A program made the translations under genes and the position numbers. DNA of 64,000 nucleotides from Aquibacillus salsiterrae (GTDB lineage: Bacteria; Bacillota; Bacilli; Bacillales; Amphibacillaceae), in contig NZ_JAMQKC010000007.1 of the NCBI RefSeq assembly GCF_028416595.1, positions 62,001 to 126,000 of the forward strand. Direction: 5' to 3'. Positions within the stretch are counted from its first letter, which is position 1; the number at the start of each line of letters is the position of its first letter. The notes below the pieces were generated by a model. The model saw only the letters and a list, made by a program, of their open reading frames with translations. It was not told where the DNA came from and did not search any database. Shown here in pieces: positions 26,493 to 35,094 of the stretch.

Positions 26493-27172
26493 CAGATTTT
26501 AGTTCCGATTCAGCCATTCTGTCGATGATGATGCCTCTTATCGACATATTTAAGTTTCGTTTCAGCCATTCTGTCGATGATGATGCCCTTTATCGACAGA
26601 TTTGTGTTCCGATTCATCCATTCTGTCGATGATGATGCCTCTTATCGACAGATTTTAGTTCCGATTCATCCATTCTGTCGATGATGATGCCTCTTATCGA
26701 CAGATTTTAGTTTCGTTTCAGCCATTCTGTCGATGATGATGCCTCTTATCGACAGATTTTAGTTTCGTTTCAGCCATTCTGTCGATGATGATGCCTCTTA
26801 TCGACAGATTTGTGTTCCGATTCAGCCATTCTGTCGATGATGATGCCTCTTACCTACAGATTTTAGTTTCGTTTCAGCCATTCTGTCGATGATGATGCCT
26901 CTTATCGACAGATTTTAGTTTCGTTTCAGCCATTCTGTCGATGATGATGCCTCTTATCTACAGATTTAAGTTTTGTTTCAGCCATTCTGTCGATGATGAT
27001 GCCCTTTATCGACAGATTTGTGTTCCGATTCATCCATTCTGTCGATGATGATGCCTCTTATCGACAGATTTAAGTTTCGTTTCAGCCATTCTGTCGATGA
27101 TGATGCCTCTTATCTACAGATTTAAGTTTCGTTTCAGCCATTCTGTCGATGATGATGCCTCTTATCGACATA
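26493..27172 (+). repeat. Tandem array: 13 copies of a 52-bp unit with a palindromic core
   Basis: The motif CATTCTGTCGATGATGATG starts at 26515 and recurs every 52 bp exactly, to 27139 (13 copies). Each unit has arms CTGTCGAT and ATCGACAG around a 13-nt loop, then about 20 nt of linker in a few variants. The first 21 nt of each unit are invariant while the right arm varies (ATCTACAG, ACCTACAG, ATCGACAT). The period is not a multiple of three and there is no continuous frame, so it is not a coding repeat. It fills the gap between hmoB and the convergent thioredoxin-like ORF. Confidence 0.95.
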
Positions 27173-27211
27173 AGGCAAGCTTAAGCAGAAAATATATGCA
27201 GCTTTCGTTTC

Positions 27212-27658
27212 TTACGTTAATAAAAAATGGCCGTCCGAATAAATCGACGACGGCCATTTTTCATGCAATACATTTGTATTGAAAAAATCTTCAAATTTCT
27301 CCTTAGGCTGTGCACCAGTGATACGAGCCGCTTCTTCCCCACCATCAAAATGAACTAATGTTGGTGTACCTTCAATGTCATACGTGTCCCACTCTGCCGG
27401 AAATTCAAGTAGATTTAGCTTTTTCATATTTACACCTAGGTCGTCGGTTATTGGCACAAGGATAGGAGTGGTTTTTTGACAGTATATACACGTTGGACTG
27501 TAAAAATAAATCGTAACTTCCTCGCCGTTTTCTAGCTTTGAACTTAATTCATCTGGCAAAATTTGATTCTGATACAACGGGTCGTCTAGTTGATCAATGG
27601 TAGCTTGATCAACTGTTTCCTTGTTATATGGAAAAAAATCGAGGAAGTAAAAAACCAT
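27212..27658 (-). pseudogene. Thioredoxin-fold protein, probably damaged at both ends
   Basis: 148 codons. A thioredoxin-like core is clear: V-T-I-Y-F-Y-S-P-T-C-I-Y-C-Q (active C-x-x-C about 60-63) and the cis-proline G-T-P-T-L-V-H-F. Related Bacillus proteins have an N-terminal membrane anchor; here only V-F-Y-F-L-D-F-F remains. The ATG lies 2 nt past the stop codon of the response regulator with no clear ribosome binding site and an in-frame stop four codons upstream. The frame also runs through the terminator hairpin before stopping. It may be a truncated gene kept by coupling, or a pseudogene. Confidence 0.55.
27223..27261. terminator. Strong terminator inside the end of the thioredoxin-like ORF
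   Basis: A 13-bp perfect stem (27223-27235 with 27249-27261) has A- and T-runs on both sides and so works in both directions. It closes the liaFSR transcript, and on the plus strand would stop transcription coming from the tandem array. The ORF's stop lies beyond it. Confidence 0.85.
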
Positions 27659-27660
27659 GT

Positions 27661-28293
27661 TTATTTTCTAATCAATCCATTTTTGTGTGCATATACAGCC
27701 GCTTGTGTCCGGTCATTTACATGGAGCTTACTTAATATATTGCTCACATGTGTTTTCACTGTTTTAATACCTATGTACAACTGTTCACTAATCTCTTGGT
27801 TAGTTAGTCCCTCACCAATACACAATAACACTTCTAATTCTCGGTCTGTTAGTTGGTCATGAGGTTTACGTTGGGTAGTCCTAAAGCTTGTCATCATTTT
27901 GCTTGCTACTTTTGACTCTATTACATTTTCTCCGTTAAAAGCCTTTTTTATTGCTGTTGCAATAGTGTCAGCCGATGAAGTCTTAAGAATATAACTAAAT
28001 GCACCGGCTTCTAGTGCCGGGAACACTTGTTCATCATCATAATAACTAGTTAAAATTATTACTTTCGTAGTAGGAATAGCATCCATGATTTTCTTTGTAG
28101 CCTCGATGCCCGTACCATCCTCCATGATTAAATCCATAAGAACGACATCAGGTTTTTGCTCAATTACAACTTTTGCACCCTCATTTCCACTTGAAGCTTC
28201 CCCTACTATTTCCAAATCCGGTTCGGTCATTAAATAAGAGATGACGCCCTTTCTTACTACGTCATGATCATCTATAACTACTACACGAATCAT
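27661..28293 (-). CDS. liaR: LiaR/VraR-type response regulator
   Basis: 210 residues, NarL/FixJ type. The receiver domain has the acidic pair D8-D9 and the phosphorylated D54 in V-V-L-M-D-L, with T and K sites at I-I-L-T-S-Y and Y-I-L-K-T-S. The LuxR-type helix-turn-helix is at about 145-205 (L-T-D-R-E-L-E-V-L, T-N-Q-E-I-S-E-Q-L-Y-I-G-I-K-T-V-K-T-H). Sequence and order LiaF-LiaS-LiaR identify the cell-envelope stress system that responds to lipid II-binding antibiotics. No liaIH target operon is seen in the window. Confidence 0.9.
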   Translation of the reverse strand: MIRVVVIDDHDVVRKGVISYLMTEPDLEIVGEASSGNEGAKVVIEQKPDVVLMDLIMEDGTGIEATKKIMDAIPTTKVIILTSYYDDEQVFPALEAGAFSYILKTSSADTIATAIKKAFNGENVIESKVASKMMTSFRTTQRKPHDQLTDRELEVLLCIGEGLTNQEISEQLYIGIKTVKTHVSNILSKLHVNDRTQAAVYAHKNGLIRK

Positions 28294-28341
28294 CTATCGT
28301 ACTCCCACTTTCTGAATAATTTTACCTTCCAACTAGCATAT

Positions 28342-29379
28342 CTACAGTGGTATTCGAATATCGATATGCGTCCCTTCTCCTTGCTTGGAACGTATTGCAA
28401 ATGTTCCACCTATTTCTTCTGTCCGTTCTCTCATTGTTTTTAACCCGTAAGAGGCCTTTTTCTGTTGGTATGTTCCCATGTCAAACCCTTTCCCATTATC
28501 AGCTATATGTACAAAAAATTCTTTGTTACGTTTGGCAAACTCTACATTTACCTCGGTTGCGTCCGCATGCCGCATCGTGTTAGAAAGAGATTCCTGAATA
28601 ATCCGAAATAAATGCTCGGCTGTGGACTCAGACATCCCTTCTACTTCCTGTAGATCAAGATGAAAGTCGATATGGCACTTTTGCTTCAATTCTTCCACTA
28701 AATTCTCAATACCCTCACGTAAAGGTTCACCAGATAGATCAATTGGGCGCAAGTGTAATAATAATGCCCGCATCTCAGTTTGGGCTTTTAGGGCGGCTTC
28801 TGCGATGTCTTCCATTTGTTCCCTTGCTTTATCCGGACTTCGATCCAGTAAACGTAAACACGCCTGCGACATCATTGTTAGTGCAAACAATTGTTGACTG
28901 ACAGCATCATGTAGATCTCGAGCCAACCGTTGTCTTTCTTCTATTGTTGCTGCTTTACCTGCTGTTTTGGCATACTCCGCCTTTTCATCAGCTAGTCGTT
29001 GTAATGACTTTACTTGTCCTTGCATTTTTTCCCCTAGTTCATTGAGTTCTGATCCAATTCTAGCAATCTCATCATCAGCATTATCATAGACACGTGAGGA
29101 ATAATTCCCTCGGGCTAGTTGTGCAATCAACACAGATAAATAATCTAGTCGCTCTTTCATATCCCCACTAGACTTAAAGCCAATATAAAAAGAAAAAAGA
29201 AACGCTACTACAACATATAATATAATAAAGACGAAAATACTAGTGACACTTAACCAATTAGGCTGAAATAACACGTAGATAGATAATACTATGGCCATTA
29301 GTGTCACAGTTGTTAGAAACAATCCATATAAGTGCGAGCGTATATAGGCATATCTAATTGAATTTAGTCTTTTTAACAA
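28342..29379 (-). CDS. liaS: LiaS/VraS-type sensor histidine kinase
   Basis: 345 residues. Two N-terminal membrane helices (about 17-66) have only a very short extracellular loop, typical of intramembrane-sensing kinases. A HAMP-like linker follows, then the HisKA_3 box R-Q-R-L-A-R-D-L-H-D-A-V-S-Q-Q-L (His about 158) and the HATPase motifs D-N-G-K-G-F-D and Y-G-L-K-T-M-R-E-R. Start is TTG at 29379 with GGGGG 7 nt upstream, 11 nt after liaF. It phosphorylates LiaR and is inhibited by LiaF in the known systems. Confidence 0.92.
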   Translation of the reverse strand: MLKRLNSIRYAYIRSHLYGLFLTTVTLMAIVLSIYVLFQPNWLSVTSIFVFIILYVVVAFLFSFYIGFKSSGDMKERLDYLSVLIAQLARGNYSSRVYDNADDEIARIGSELNELGEKMQGQVKSLQRLADEKAEYAKTAGKAATIEERQRLARDLHDAVSQQLFALTMMSQACLRLLDRSPDKAREQMEDIAEAALKAQTEMRALLLHLRPIDLSGEPLREGIENLVEELKQKCHIDFHLDLQEVEGMSESTAEHLFRIIQESLSNTMRHADATEVNVEFAKRNKEFFVHIADNGKGFDMGTYQQKKASYGLKTMRERTEEIGGTFAIRSKQGEGTHIDIRIPL

Positions 29380-29390
29380 ATTCTGTCCCC

Positions 29391-30164
29391 CTATACCCGA
29401 TCAACCCGAATGGAACCTGCTTTTAAATGTAGATAAATGTTTAACTTTCTAGTTGATTCGGCAAAATTTGGTGTAGCATAAATAATTTGGCGGTTAATTC
29501 CTTCCGCATTTTGACCAAACACATGAATATCCCCAGCCTTAACATGGGCTTCAAGTGTAAACTCCACATTTTCAGGCATTAGAATACGAATATCCCCTGC
29601 CCAACCTTGGATGCTAATCGGAATCTCTTTATCTGGTATGAAAGCTTTCGTGAAATCAATGTGGTAATCTCCTACTGCATTCCACAGTTCCAGTGGCTCT
29701 ACTGTCCAATTAGGGGTATTAAATTTGTGATCACCAATTGCGAAGCTTTGCCTCTTTCCGTACACCTTCTCCGTATTCGCATGATCATCTGAATCAAAAA
29801 TAAATTGGAATGTCTTTTTCTTGTTTCGCTTATTCGTTGTTCCAAACAAACTAAAGCCAATGTAGATAATAAGTAATGGCCACAACTTATAGACATCACG
29901 AAACGAGAAATCCAACAGGTTGAACCGGTCGGAAAGAAGGAGTCCACCAAAAATAACGAAAAAGGACCCCATTCCTAGCCCACCCTTCCCCTTCAAACCT
30001 GTCCACATCCATTTAAAACCGACTAAAACAAAAAATAAGGGATAGATATAATACCATGCCTCGGCAAACTCCCACGAAACAACACCAACATTAGTTAGTA
30101 CGAGTGCAATCCCAAATAAAATAATTAGAATGGCAATTATATTTTTCAGGAAATTGTTTTTCAT
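29391..30164 (-). CDS. liaF: LiaF-type inhibitor of envelope-stress signalling
   Basis: 257 residues. N-terminal hydrophobic segments (about 5-110, four short helices) are followed by a soluble beta-rich domain (Cell-wall-active antibiotics response domain, formerly DUF2154) with V-G-D-Y-H-I-D-F-T-K-A-F-I-P and G-W-A-G-D-I-R-I-L-M-P. In B. subtilis LiaF keeps LiaS off. The ATG at 30164 follows AGGGTG by 7 nt; a GTG three codons upstream is also open. It is first in the liaFSR operon. Confidence 0.92.
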   Translation of the reverse strand: MKNNFLKNIIAILIILFGIALVLTNVGVVSWEFAEAWYYIYPLFFVLVGFKWMWTGLKGKGGLGMGSFFVIFGGLLLSDRFNLLDFSFRDVYKLWPLLIIYIGFSLFGTTNKRNKKKTFQFIFDSDDHANTEKVYGKRQSFAIGDHKFNTPNWTVEPLELWNAVGDYHIDFTKAFIPDKEIPISIQGWAGDIRILMPENVEFTLEAHVKAGDIHVFGQNAEGINRQIIYATPNFAESTRKLNIYLHLKAGSIRVDRV

Positions 30165-30286
30165 TCCATTCACCCTTCACAAAAATCATACTTACTATTT
30201 AAACCTTCCTTGAAGCTTAGACTTAGTCCACGTGTCCCTTTCAATGAAACTACTATACTTCTTCTTCACACCATTGTAAATAACAA

Positions 30287-30311
30287 CTGCCGGTCATATA
30301 ACGACCGGCAG
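30287..30311 (-). terminator. Terminator after the PAP2 gene
   Basis: CTGCCGGTC (30287-30295) and GACCGGCAG (30303-30311) form a 9-bp GC-rich stem just past the stop codon. Confidence 0.75.
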
Positions 30312-30318
30312 AATGGTT

Positions 30319-30993
30319 TTATCTACGTCTAGAGACTGATTTCCAAATGACAATCTTCCCTTTCCAAGTAAACAAGTACTCGTATATTTTAATACAAAGC
30401 AACAAGCAGACAACTCCAAAGGCAAAACCTGCGAGGACATCTGTTAAATAGTGAACGCGGATGACATACCTGCTCATGCCAATTAAGATGATAAGGATGA
30501 TTCCAATCAAATTAATTCGAAATGCTAATTTCGTAGATTTTACGTACTTAATAGTGAAATATATAACTAGCCCATATACAATAACAGATATCATTGCATG
30601 GCCAGATGGAAAACTATATCCTATCCCCTCAGCCTCGGCAAAAATCCTTGGGCGCTCTCGTTCCACATTGATTTTGATCCAATAGTTTAATTTGTGCCCT
30701 AAATAGGGACCAACAAGTGCCACGATGCTCGCCAACCAATCTTTTGTATAAAACCAAAGTCCTATTGCAAATAGAATACTTAACGGGGTAAGAAAAGTCG
30801 ATGAACCGAGCTCAGTTATCCATCGAAACACCTCAAAAATAACTGTATCCTCTAAACCAACTGCAAATGGCATTGCCCATTTATCAATGATAGGCATATC
30901 CGTATACCTAACTCGTAATAGTACAACTAAACCAGTAACGAGAGCAAGCATTAAAAACGACAAATAAAAATTAAACCGTATACTTCGATTCAT
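30319..30993 (-). CDS. PAP2-family membrane phosphatase
   Basis: 224 residues with six membrane segments. The three phosphatase motifs are K-I-N-V-E-R-E-R-P-R (KxxxxxxRP, about 112-120), S-F-P-S-G-H-A (about 133-139) and S-R-Y-V-I-R-V-H-Y-L-T-D (about 181-192). This type dephosphorylates undecaprenyl pyrophosphate or phosphatidylglycerophosphate on the outer membrane face. GGAGAGG precedes the ATG. It adjoins liaFSR, which also deals with the lipid II cycle; a common role is inference. It has its own terminator. Confidence 0.88.
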   Translation of the reverse strand: MNRSIRFNFYLSFLMLALVTGLVVLLRVRYTDMPIIDKWAMPFAVGLEDTVIFEVFRWITELGSSTFLTPLSILFAIGLWFYTKDWLASIVALVGPYLGHKLNYWIKINVERERPRIFAEAEGIGYSFPSGHAMISVIVYGLVIYFTIKYVKSTKLAFRINLIGIILIILIGMSRYVIRVHYLTDVLAGFAFGVVCLLLCIKIYEYLFTWKGKIVIWKSVSRRR

Positions 30994-31092
30994 CTTATCC
31001 TCTCCATTTCCAAATTACATTAATCCCTTCTAAGATTATATGTAGACAAGTATATAAAATTATTTTTTTACACATGTTTATCCAATCAATTA

Positions 31093-31121
31093 TTGGGAAA
31101 TAATATCTATAAATCTATTAA
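31093..31121 (+). promoter_or_regulatory. Candidate promoter for the ferritin-like gene
   Basis: TTGGGA (31093-31098) and TATTAA (31116-31121) are 17 bp apart. The -10 is poor, so this is tentative. Confidence 0.35.
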
Positions 31122-31136
31122 ACAGGAGGATTCCAA

Positions 31137-31601
31137 ATGGCAGACAATGTACGTAAATTTAAAGAAGATAGCAAAATTCAAGAATTAGTTGACGGGTTAA
31201 ACGAGGATTTAGCAAATGAATACGCAGCTACAATAATGTACACGTACAATGCATCTGTAGTTACTGGATTATACAGAACCGTGCTAAAGCCATTTTTCGA
31301 AAAAGAAATTAGTGATGAAATTGGGCATGCACAATATTTATCAGACAAAATCAAGACATTAGGTGGAACGCCGACTACGACGCCAACAAAGGTAAAACAA
31401 GTAACGCATGTTAAGGAAATGTTAGAACAAGCAAGGGATGCTGAGCGAGATACTATTAAACGGTATGAACAAAGAAAACAGCAAGCTTTGGGCCTCGGTT
31501 TGACTGAACTTGTCGTAAAACTGGAAGACATGATTGCAGATGAAACAAATCATAAAGATGAGCTAGATCGTCTGTTAGCTGATCCCTCCTTTTCCAAATG
31601 A
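31137..31601 (+). CDS. Ferritin-like di-iron protein (bacterioferritin/Dps-type)
   Basis: 154 residues, all-helical. Di-iron ligands are visible in four-helix-bundle spacing: E in L-A-N-E-Y (about 28), E-x-x-x-E-I-G-H (about 61-64), E in A-E-R-D-T (about 103) and E-x-x-H in A-D-E-T-N-H-K (about 137-140). It belongs to the ferritin-like/bacterioferritin group rather than Dps proper. Role is probably iron storage or oxidative protection. GGAGG precedes the ATG, and a terminator follows. Confidence 0.82.
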   Translation: MADNVRKFKEDSKIQELVDGLNEDLANEYAATIMYTYNASVVTGLYRTVLKPFFEKEISDEIGHAQYLSDKIKTLGGTPTTTPTKVKQVTHVKEMLEQARDAERDTIKRYEQRKQQALGLGLTELVVKLEDMIADETNHKDELDRLLADPSFSK

Positions 31602-31647
31602 TAAGGAAAGCAAATGTAACCATTCTTTTTCACTTCCTTATTGTAGC

Positions 31648-31675
31648 AAAGATGTTCCATAGTTGGGACATCTTT
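31648..31675 (+). terminator. Terminator after the ferritin-like gene
   Basis: A 12-bp stem (31648-31659 with 31664-31675, one G-T pair) is followed by a T-rich tail. Confidence 0.75.
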
Positions 31676-31693
31676 TTCTTTTAAAAGAGAAGA

Positions 31694-31750
31694 CAGTATA
31701 AAAAAATCCAAGAGCTGTCTAGGTCCGGGCGCGACTTGCGCTTTTCTTAA
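31694..31750 (-). repeat. Dispersed intergenic repeat before yhaA
   Basis: On the minus strand it reads TTAAGAAAAGCGCAAGTC...CCTAGACAGCTCTTGG...TATACT: a compact copy, downstream of the ferritin-like gene's terminator. Confidence 0.8.
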
Positions 31751-31834
31751 AGGTTATTGAGTGGAGAGCATTGATTCTCTCTGATTAGGATAAATGGTAT
31801 AATAATAATCAATAGTGAAGGGGGAGAATAAATT

Positions 31835-33007
31835 TTGTGGAACACTATTATCGAAGAAATGGATAAGTATTATGACGAAATGGTTGAGATGAGAAGATAC
31901 TTACACCAATACCCTGAACTCTCTTTTCAAGAAGAAAAGACAGTCAGCTATATTAAAAATAAATATGATCAATTAGGCATCCCTTATCAGGCCAATGTAG
32001 GCGGCAACGGTGTTATCGCCACACTTTCAGGTGGGAAACCCGGCAAGAAAATTGCACTTAGAGCAGACTTCGACGGGCTTCCAATTCAAGATGAAAAGGA
32101 TGTTCCTTATAAATCTAAGGTTGATGGTGTCATGCATGCTTGTGCTCATGACGGACATACAGCAACACTTCTTACGATTGCAAAAATTATGAAAAAATAC
32201 CAAACAGAGCTTCCTGGGACAATTGTTTTTGTCCACCAACATGCCGAAGAGTTAGCACCAGGTGGCGCCAAGTCAATTGTCGACTCTGGTGTACTGGATG
32301 ATGTCGATGCCGTTTTTGGTACACATTTGTGGTCAAACACACCTTATGGAGTTATCGAAACCTCACCAAAGGAATTCATGGCAGGTGCTGACCGCTTTTC
32401 GATAAAGATTCAAGGAAAAGGTGGTCATGGAGCGATTCCTCACCAAACAAAAGATGCCATTGTGATTGGGGCACAGGTTGTCACAAACCTACAACAAGTC
32501 GTAAGTCGGAGAATAGATCCCTTGAATACTGCCGTTCTTTCAATTGGTACATTTAACGCAGGTAGTACATTCAACATAATCGCTGATACGTGTACCATTA
32601 CGGGAACGGTTCGTACCTTTGATCCTTTATTACAAAACCAAATCATTGATGAAATGGAAAAAGTAATTAAAGGTACGTGTATCGGTTATGACGCAACGTA
32701 TACGTTTGATTATGAAAAGGGCTATCCGCCAGTTGTAAATCATCCAAAGGAAGCTGCGTTAGTGTTAGAGGCGGCTGCAATGGTTGAAGGAGTGGAGAAA
32801 GCTATCAATGTAGTTCCAAGTATGACTGGTGAAGATTTTTCCTATTACTTACTGAAAAAACCCGGTGCATTCTTTTTCACTGGAGCTCAAATTGAGGGTA
32901 ATTTCCAACCCCACCATCACCCAAAATTCGATATCGATGAACGAGCAATGGTTTTAGCAGCAAAAACACTTATTAATATTGTTGCCTTATATCAACAAAA
33001 ACAGTAA
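31835..33007 (+). CDS. yhaA: M20-family amidohydrolase, YhaA-like
   Basis: 390 residues. It has the M20D peptidase/amidohydrolase pattern: M-R-R-Y-L-H-Q-Y-P-E-L-S-F near the start, metal ligands in C-A-H-D-G-H-T (about 103-109), H-A-E-E (about 138), the dimerisation domain with G-K-G-G-H-G-A, and the final H-H-H-P-K-F-D-I-D. Relatives cleave N-acyl amino acids. The TTG start at 31835 has GGGGGAG 8 nt upstream; TATAAT at 31797 is a likely -10. It converges with ecsC, as yhaA does in B. subtilis. Confidence 0.88.
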   Translation: MWNTIIEEMDKYYDEMVEMRRYLHQYPELSFQEEKTVSYIKNKYDQLGIPYQANVGGNGVIATLSGGKPGKKIALRADFDGLPIQDEKDVPYKSKVDGVMHACAHDGHTATLLTIAKIMKKYQTELPGTIVFVHQHAEELAPGGAKSIVDSGVLDDVDAVFGTHLWSNTPYGVIETSPKEFMAGADRFSIKIQGKGGHGAIPHQTKDAIVIGAQVVTNLQQVVSRRIDPLNTAVLSIGTFNAGSTFNIIADTCTITGTVRTFDPLLQNQIIDEMEKVIKGTCIGYDATYTFDYEKGYPPVVNHPKEAALVLEAAAMVEGVEKAINVVPSMTGEDFSYYLLKKPGAFFFTGAQIEGNFQPHHHPKFDIDERAMVLAAKTLINIVALYQQKQ

Positions 33008-33042
33008 CACTAGCCAAACTAATGAAGACATCCAAATTTAAA

Positions 33043-33076
33043 AGGCGCATAACATCGTTTTCAATCTTATGCGCCT
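33043..33076. terminator. Terminator between yhaA and ecsC
   Basis: AGGCGCATAA (33043-33052) pairs with TTATGCGCCT (33067-33076). It ends yhaA transcription; ecsC's stop lies about 80 nt further on. Confidence 0.65.
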
Positions 33077-33154
33077 CCCTTCCGCGTTCTTATAGAATTT
33101 ACCGATTAGACCCGGCAATTTTCACTTACCAGACACCAATCGAATACGAAAAAA

Positions 33155-33868
33155 TTATCGAAGAAGTCGAAACCGGTACATATTCATTGCACTTTCCCCT
33201 AATTGCCCAATTAACTTCTTATTGGCCATTGCTCCTACTACTGCCCCAAAACCAGGAATTAATTGTAGCATTTTAACAAAGTCAATCGTGTCCCGATATT
33301 CCAATTGTAGTGACTTCCAATCTAATTCTTGTAATGAATCCTTGTTCATTTCCCAGTTTATTAGTAGCTCCAACACATTTTTTTGCTTTTGATCGCTTGA
33401 AAAAGTTAACATGAAAATGTAGAGAAGATACAAACGCTCTTGATAATTCTTGACATCGAAACCATACAGTTGTCCCGCATCGAATAATAACTTCATTTTT
33501 ATACTTAGGAGTAAAGGGAAGTCTACCATCCCGAGTAAAAATCCTCCTGCTCCAGTTCCTGCCCCTTCTAACATCGCAGTATGTCGGTACTGCTTCATGC
33601 GATTCTTTAATACTTGCTCCCGCTGTTGTAATGGCCAAGCATCATCAACCTCAATCGGGTAAATATACTCAGAGGTAGTTAGCGCCACCTCTACCATCCT
33701 TTTAATACTCTCGGTTATTACTGCATGTACTTTCTCTGGTATCCTTTGATTAAGCTTCTCTTGAACATGCTTAGTCGAACGTTGAATAACCGAACTGTTC
33801 CGCGTCAGGGAGCGTACATACCGCTTTGCTTCTTTTAAAGCTTGTTGCTCGTATGAATTATCCCTCAT
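33155..33868 (-). CDS. ecsC: EcsC-family protein
   Basis: 237 residues. It carries the EcsC domain: Y-I-Y-P-I-E-V-D-D-A-W-P, a glycine-rich hydrophobic stretch E-G-A-G-T-G-A-G-G-F-L-L-G-M-V-D-F-P-L-L-L (split here as the family core), and a second one I-P-G-F-G-A-V-V-G-A-M-A-N. The role is not known. GGAGAGGG precedes the ATG. It is third in ecsA-ecsB-ecsC and starts 11 nt after ecsB. Confidence 0.92.
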   Translation of the reverse strand: MRDNSYEQQALKEAKRYVRSLTRNSSVIQRSTKHVQEKLNQRIPEKVHAVITESIKRMVEVALTTSEYIYPIEVDDAWPLQQREQVLKNRMKQYRHTAMLEGAGTGAGGFLLGMVDFPLLLSIKMKLLFDAGQLYGFDVKNYQERLYLLYIFMLTFSSDQKQKNVLELLINWEMNKDSLQELDWKSLQLEYRDTIDFVKMLQLIPGFGAVVGAMANKKLIGQLGESAMNMYRFRLLR

Positions 33869-33879
33869 AATCCCTCTCC

Positions 33880-35094
33880 TTAAACCAATCGTTTTTTCAC
33901 AAAACCATGAATAAAGACATAACTAAACAGAAAACCACCTATCCATACGACTGCTAACCCTAACAAGTTTCCAATGAAAACAAATAGTAAGCCAAAAATG
34001 ATGGTTTGAACAATCATAAGCTGCATCAGCCATTTAACAAGAGCAGCCTGTCTCCATTCCTTTTTCAATGGATATAGATCTAACCATGCAATTGTCCGGT
34101 GATGCTGCCACAGCGTCATCATTTGAAAACCACTTAGGTAAAGAAATAACAGGCTAAACACTATTTTCATCCATAAATTTGGTATAAAGTAGATACATAA
34201 TCCACCAATAATGATTAACCTCAGATACATTCCTAGGTAGTCCCCACTTCTAATAAAAGTAATCCGGTAAAGGTAATGATAAGATTGCTCCTGTGAAAAA
34301 TTGATTCGACTCGTGACAGCAGCAACAAGCGAATGACGCTTTTTGATTGCTGTTTTAAGCTGTGGTACATCAGTAAACATGTTAGCTATTCGATAAAATG
34401 TGTGCATCCTTTCCCTGTCTTTTTCCACTAGTAAGTCCCAAGCAATTCCAGGATATTGTCTAGACAGAAAATAGTTATAAATAAATAAACCAAACAAAAG
34501 GATTGTAACAATTCCAGATAAAACCATTTCCCCTTTAACAAAAAAGTAAAAAATAACGATCGTTAACACAAGCCGAATCAATGTATCCAATACTCTTGTC
34601 CGTCTGTCTCTTATTTTTAACATCCACCAATTGGCTAATAGGCTCCATACCTTTAACACGAGTAACACTACTATCGCCACTAAATACTGTGTTGTTGGTT
34701 TGTTAGGGTATGTGGCGAAATAAAGCGGTCCAAGTGCAGCTGCAATAAGTAACACCAAATACAACTGAATCAAGAAGCTGTATAAAAGACTAAGCCAAAA
34801 ATAACCATCCATCTTATGTTCTGCTGGTAGTAAGAAGACTAAGTCTGCTTCTTTTAATAGCGTTCTTACCGGACTATAGCTCGTTACAAGGCCAAACAGG
34901 ATTGCGATAATTGCAGCAGTCGGAAACCGGTCTGGAATCTGTACAAGCCAAGCCTGATAATAATAGGCAAGTGCTGAAACAAGAAACAACATCGCAAATA
35001 CAAGATGTCCATTAAAGATATATTTTAAATAGCGACTCACCTCTAGCATGTGTGAGGAAAATCGTTGGATGAAAAATTGTTTGGAATTAAACAT
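33880..35094 (-). CDS. ecsB: ABC transporter permease EcsB
   Basis: 404 residues with about ten hydrophobic segments arranged in clusters, and the EcsB start F-N-S-K-Q-F-F-I-Q-R. EcsAB is needed for protein secretion, membrane protease function and competence in B. subtilis; the transported substrate is unsettled. The ATG overlaps the end of ecsA by 8 nt. Confidence 0.93.
   Translation of the reverse strand: MFNSKQFFIQRFSSHMLEVSRYLKYIFNGHLVFAMLFLVSALAYYYQAWLVQIPDRFPTAAIIAILFGLVTSYSPVRTLLKEADLVFLLPAEHKMDGYFWLSLLYSFLIQLYLVLLIAAALGPLYFATYPNKPTTQYLVAIVVLLVLKVWSLLANWWMLKIRDRRTRVLDTLIRLVLTIVIFYFFVKGEMVLSGIVTILLFGLFIYNYFLSRQYPGIAWDLLVEKDRERMHTFYRIANMFTDVPQLKTAIKKRHSLVAAVTSRINFSQEQSYHYLYRITFIRSGDYLGMYLRLIIIGGLCIYFIPNLWMKIVFSLLFLYLSGFQMMTLWQHHRTIAWLDLYPLKKEWRQAALVKWLMQLMIVQTIIFGLLFVFIGNLLGLAVVWIGGFLFSYVFIHGFVKKRLV

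Noticed and set aside
26515-27172. CRISPR array
   Set aside because: The sequence between palindromes is almost the same in every unit (a few linker variants), the spacing is 52 bp with no unique spacers, and there are no cas genes.
27097-27282. 61-codon ORF at the end of the tandem array
   Set aside because: It reads through repeat units whose 52-bp period shifts the frame every copy, has no ribosome binding site, and overlaps the liaFSR terminator.
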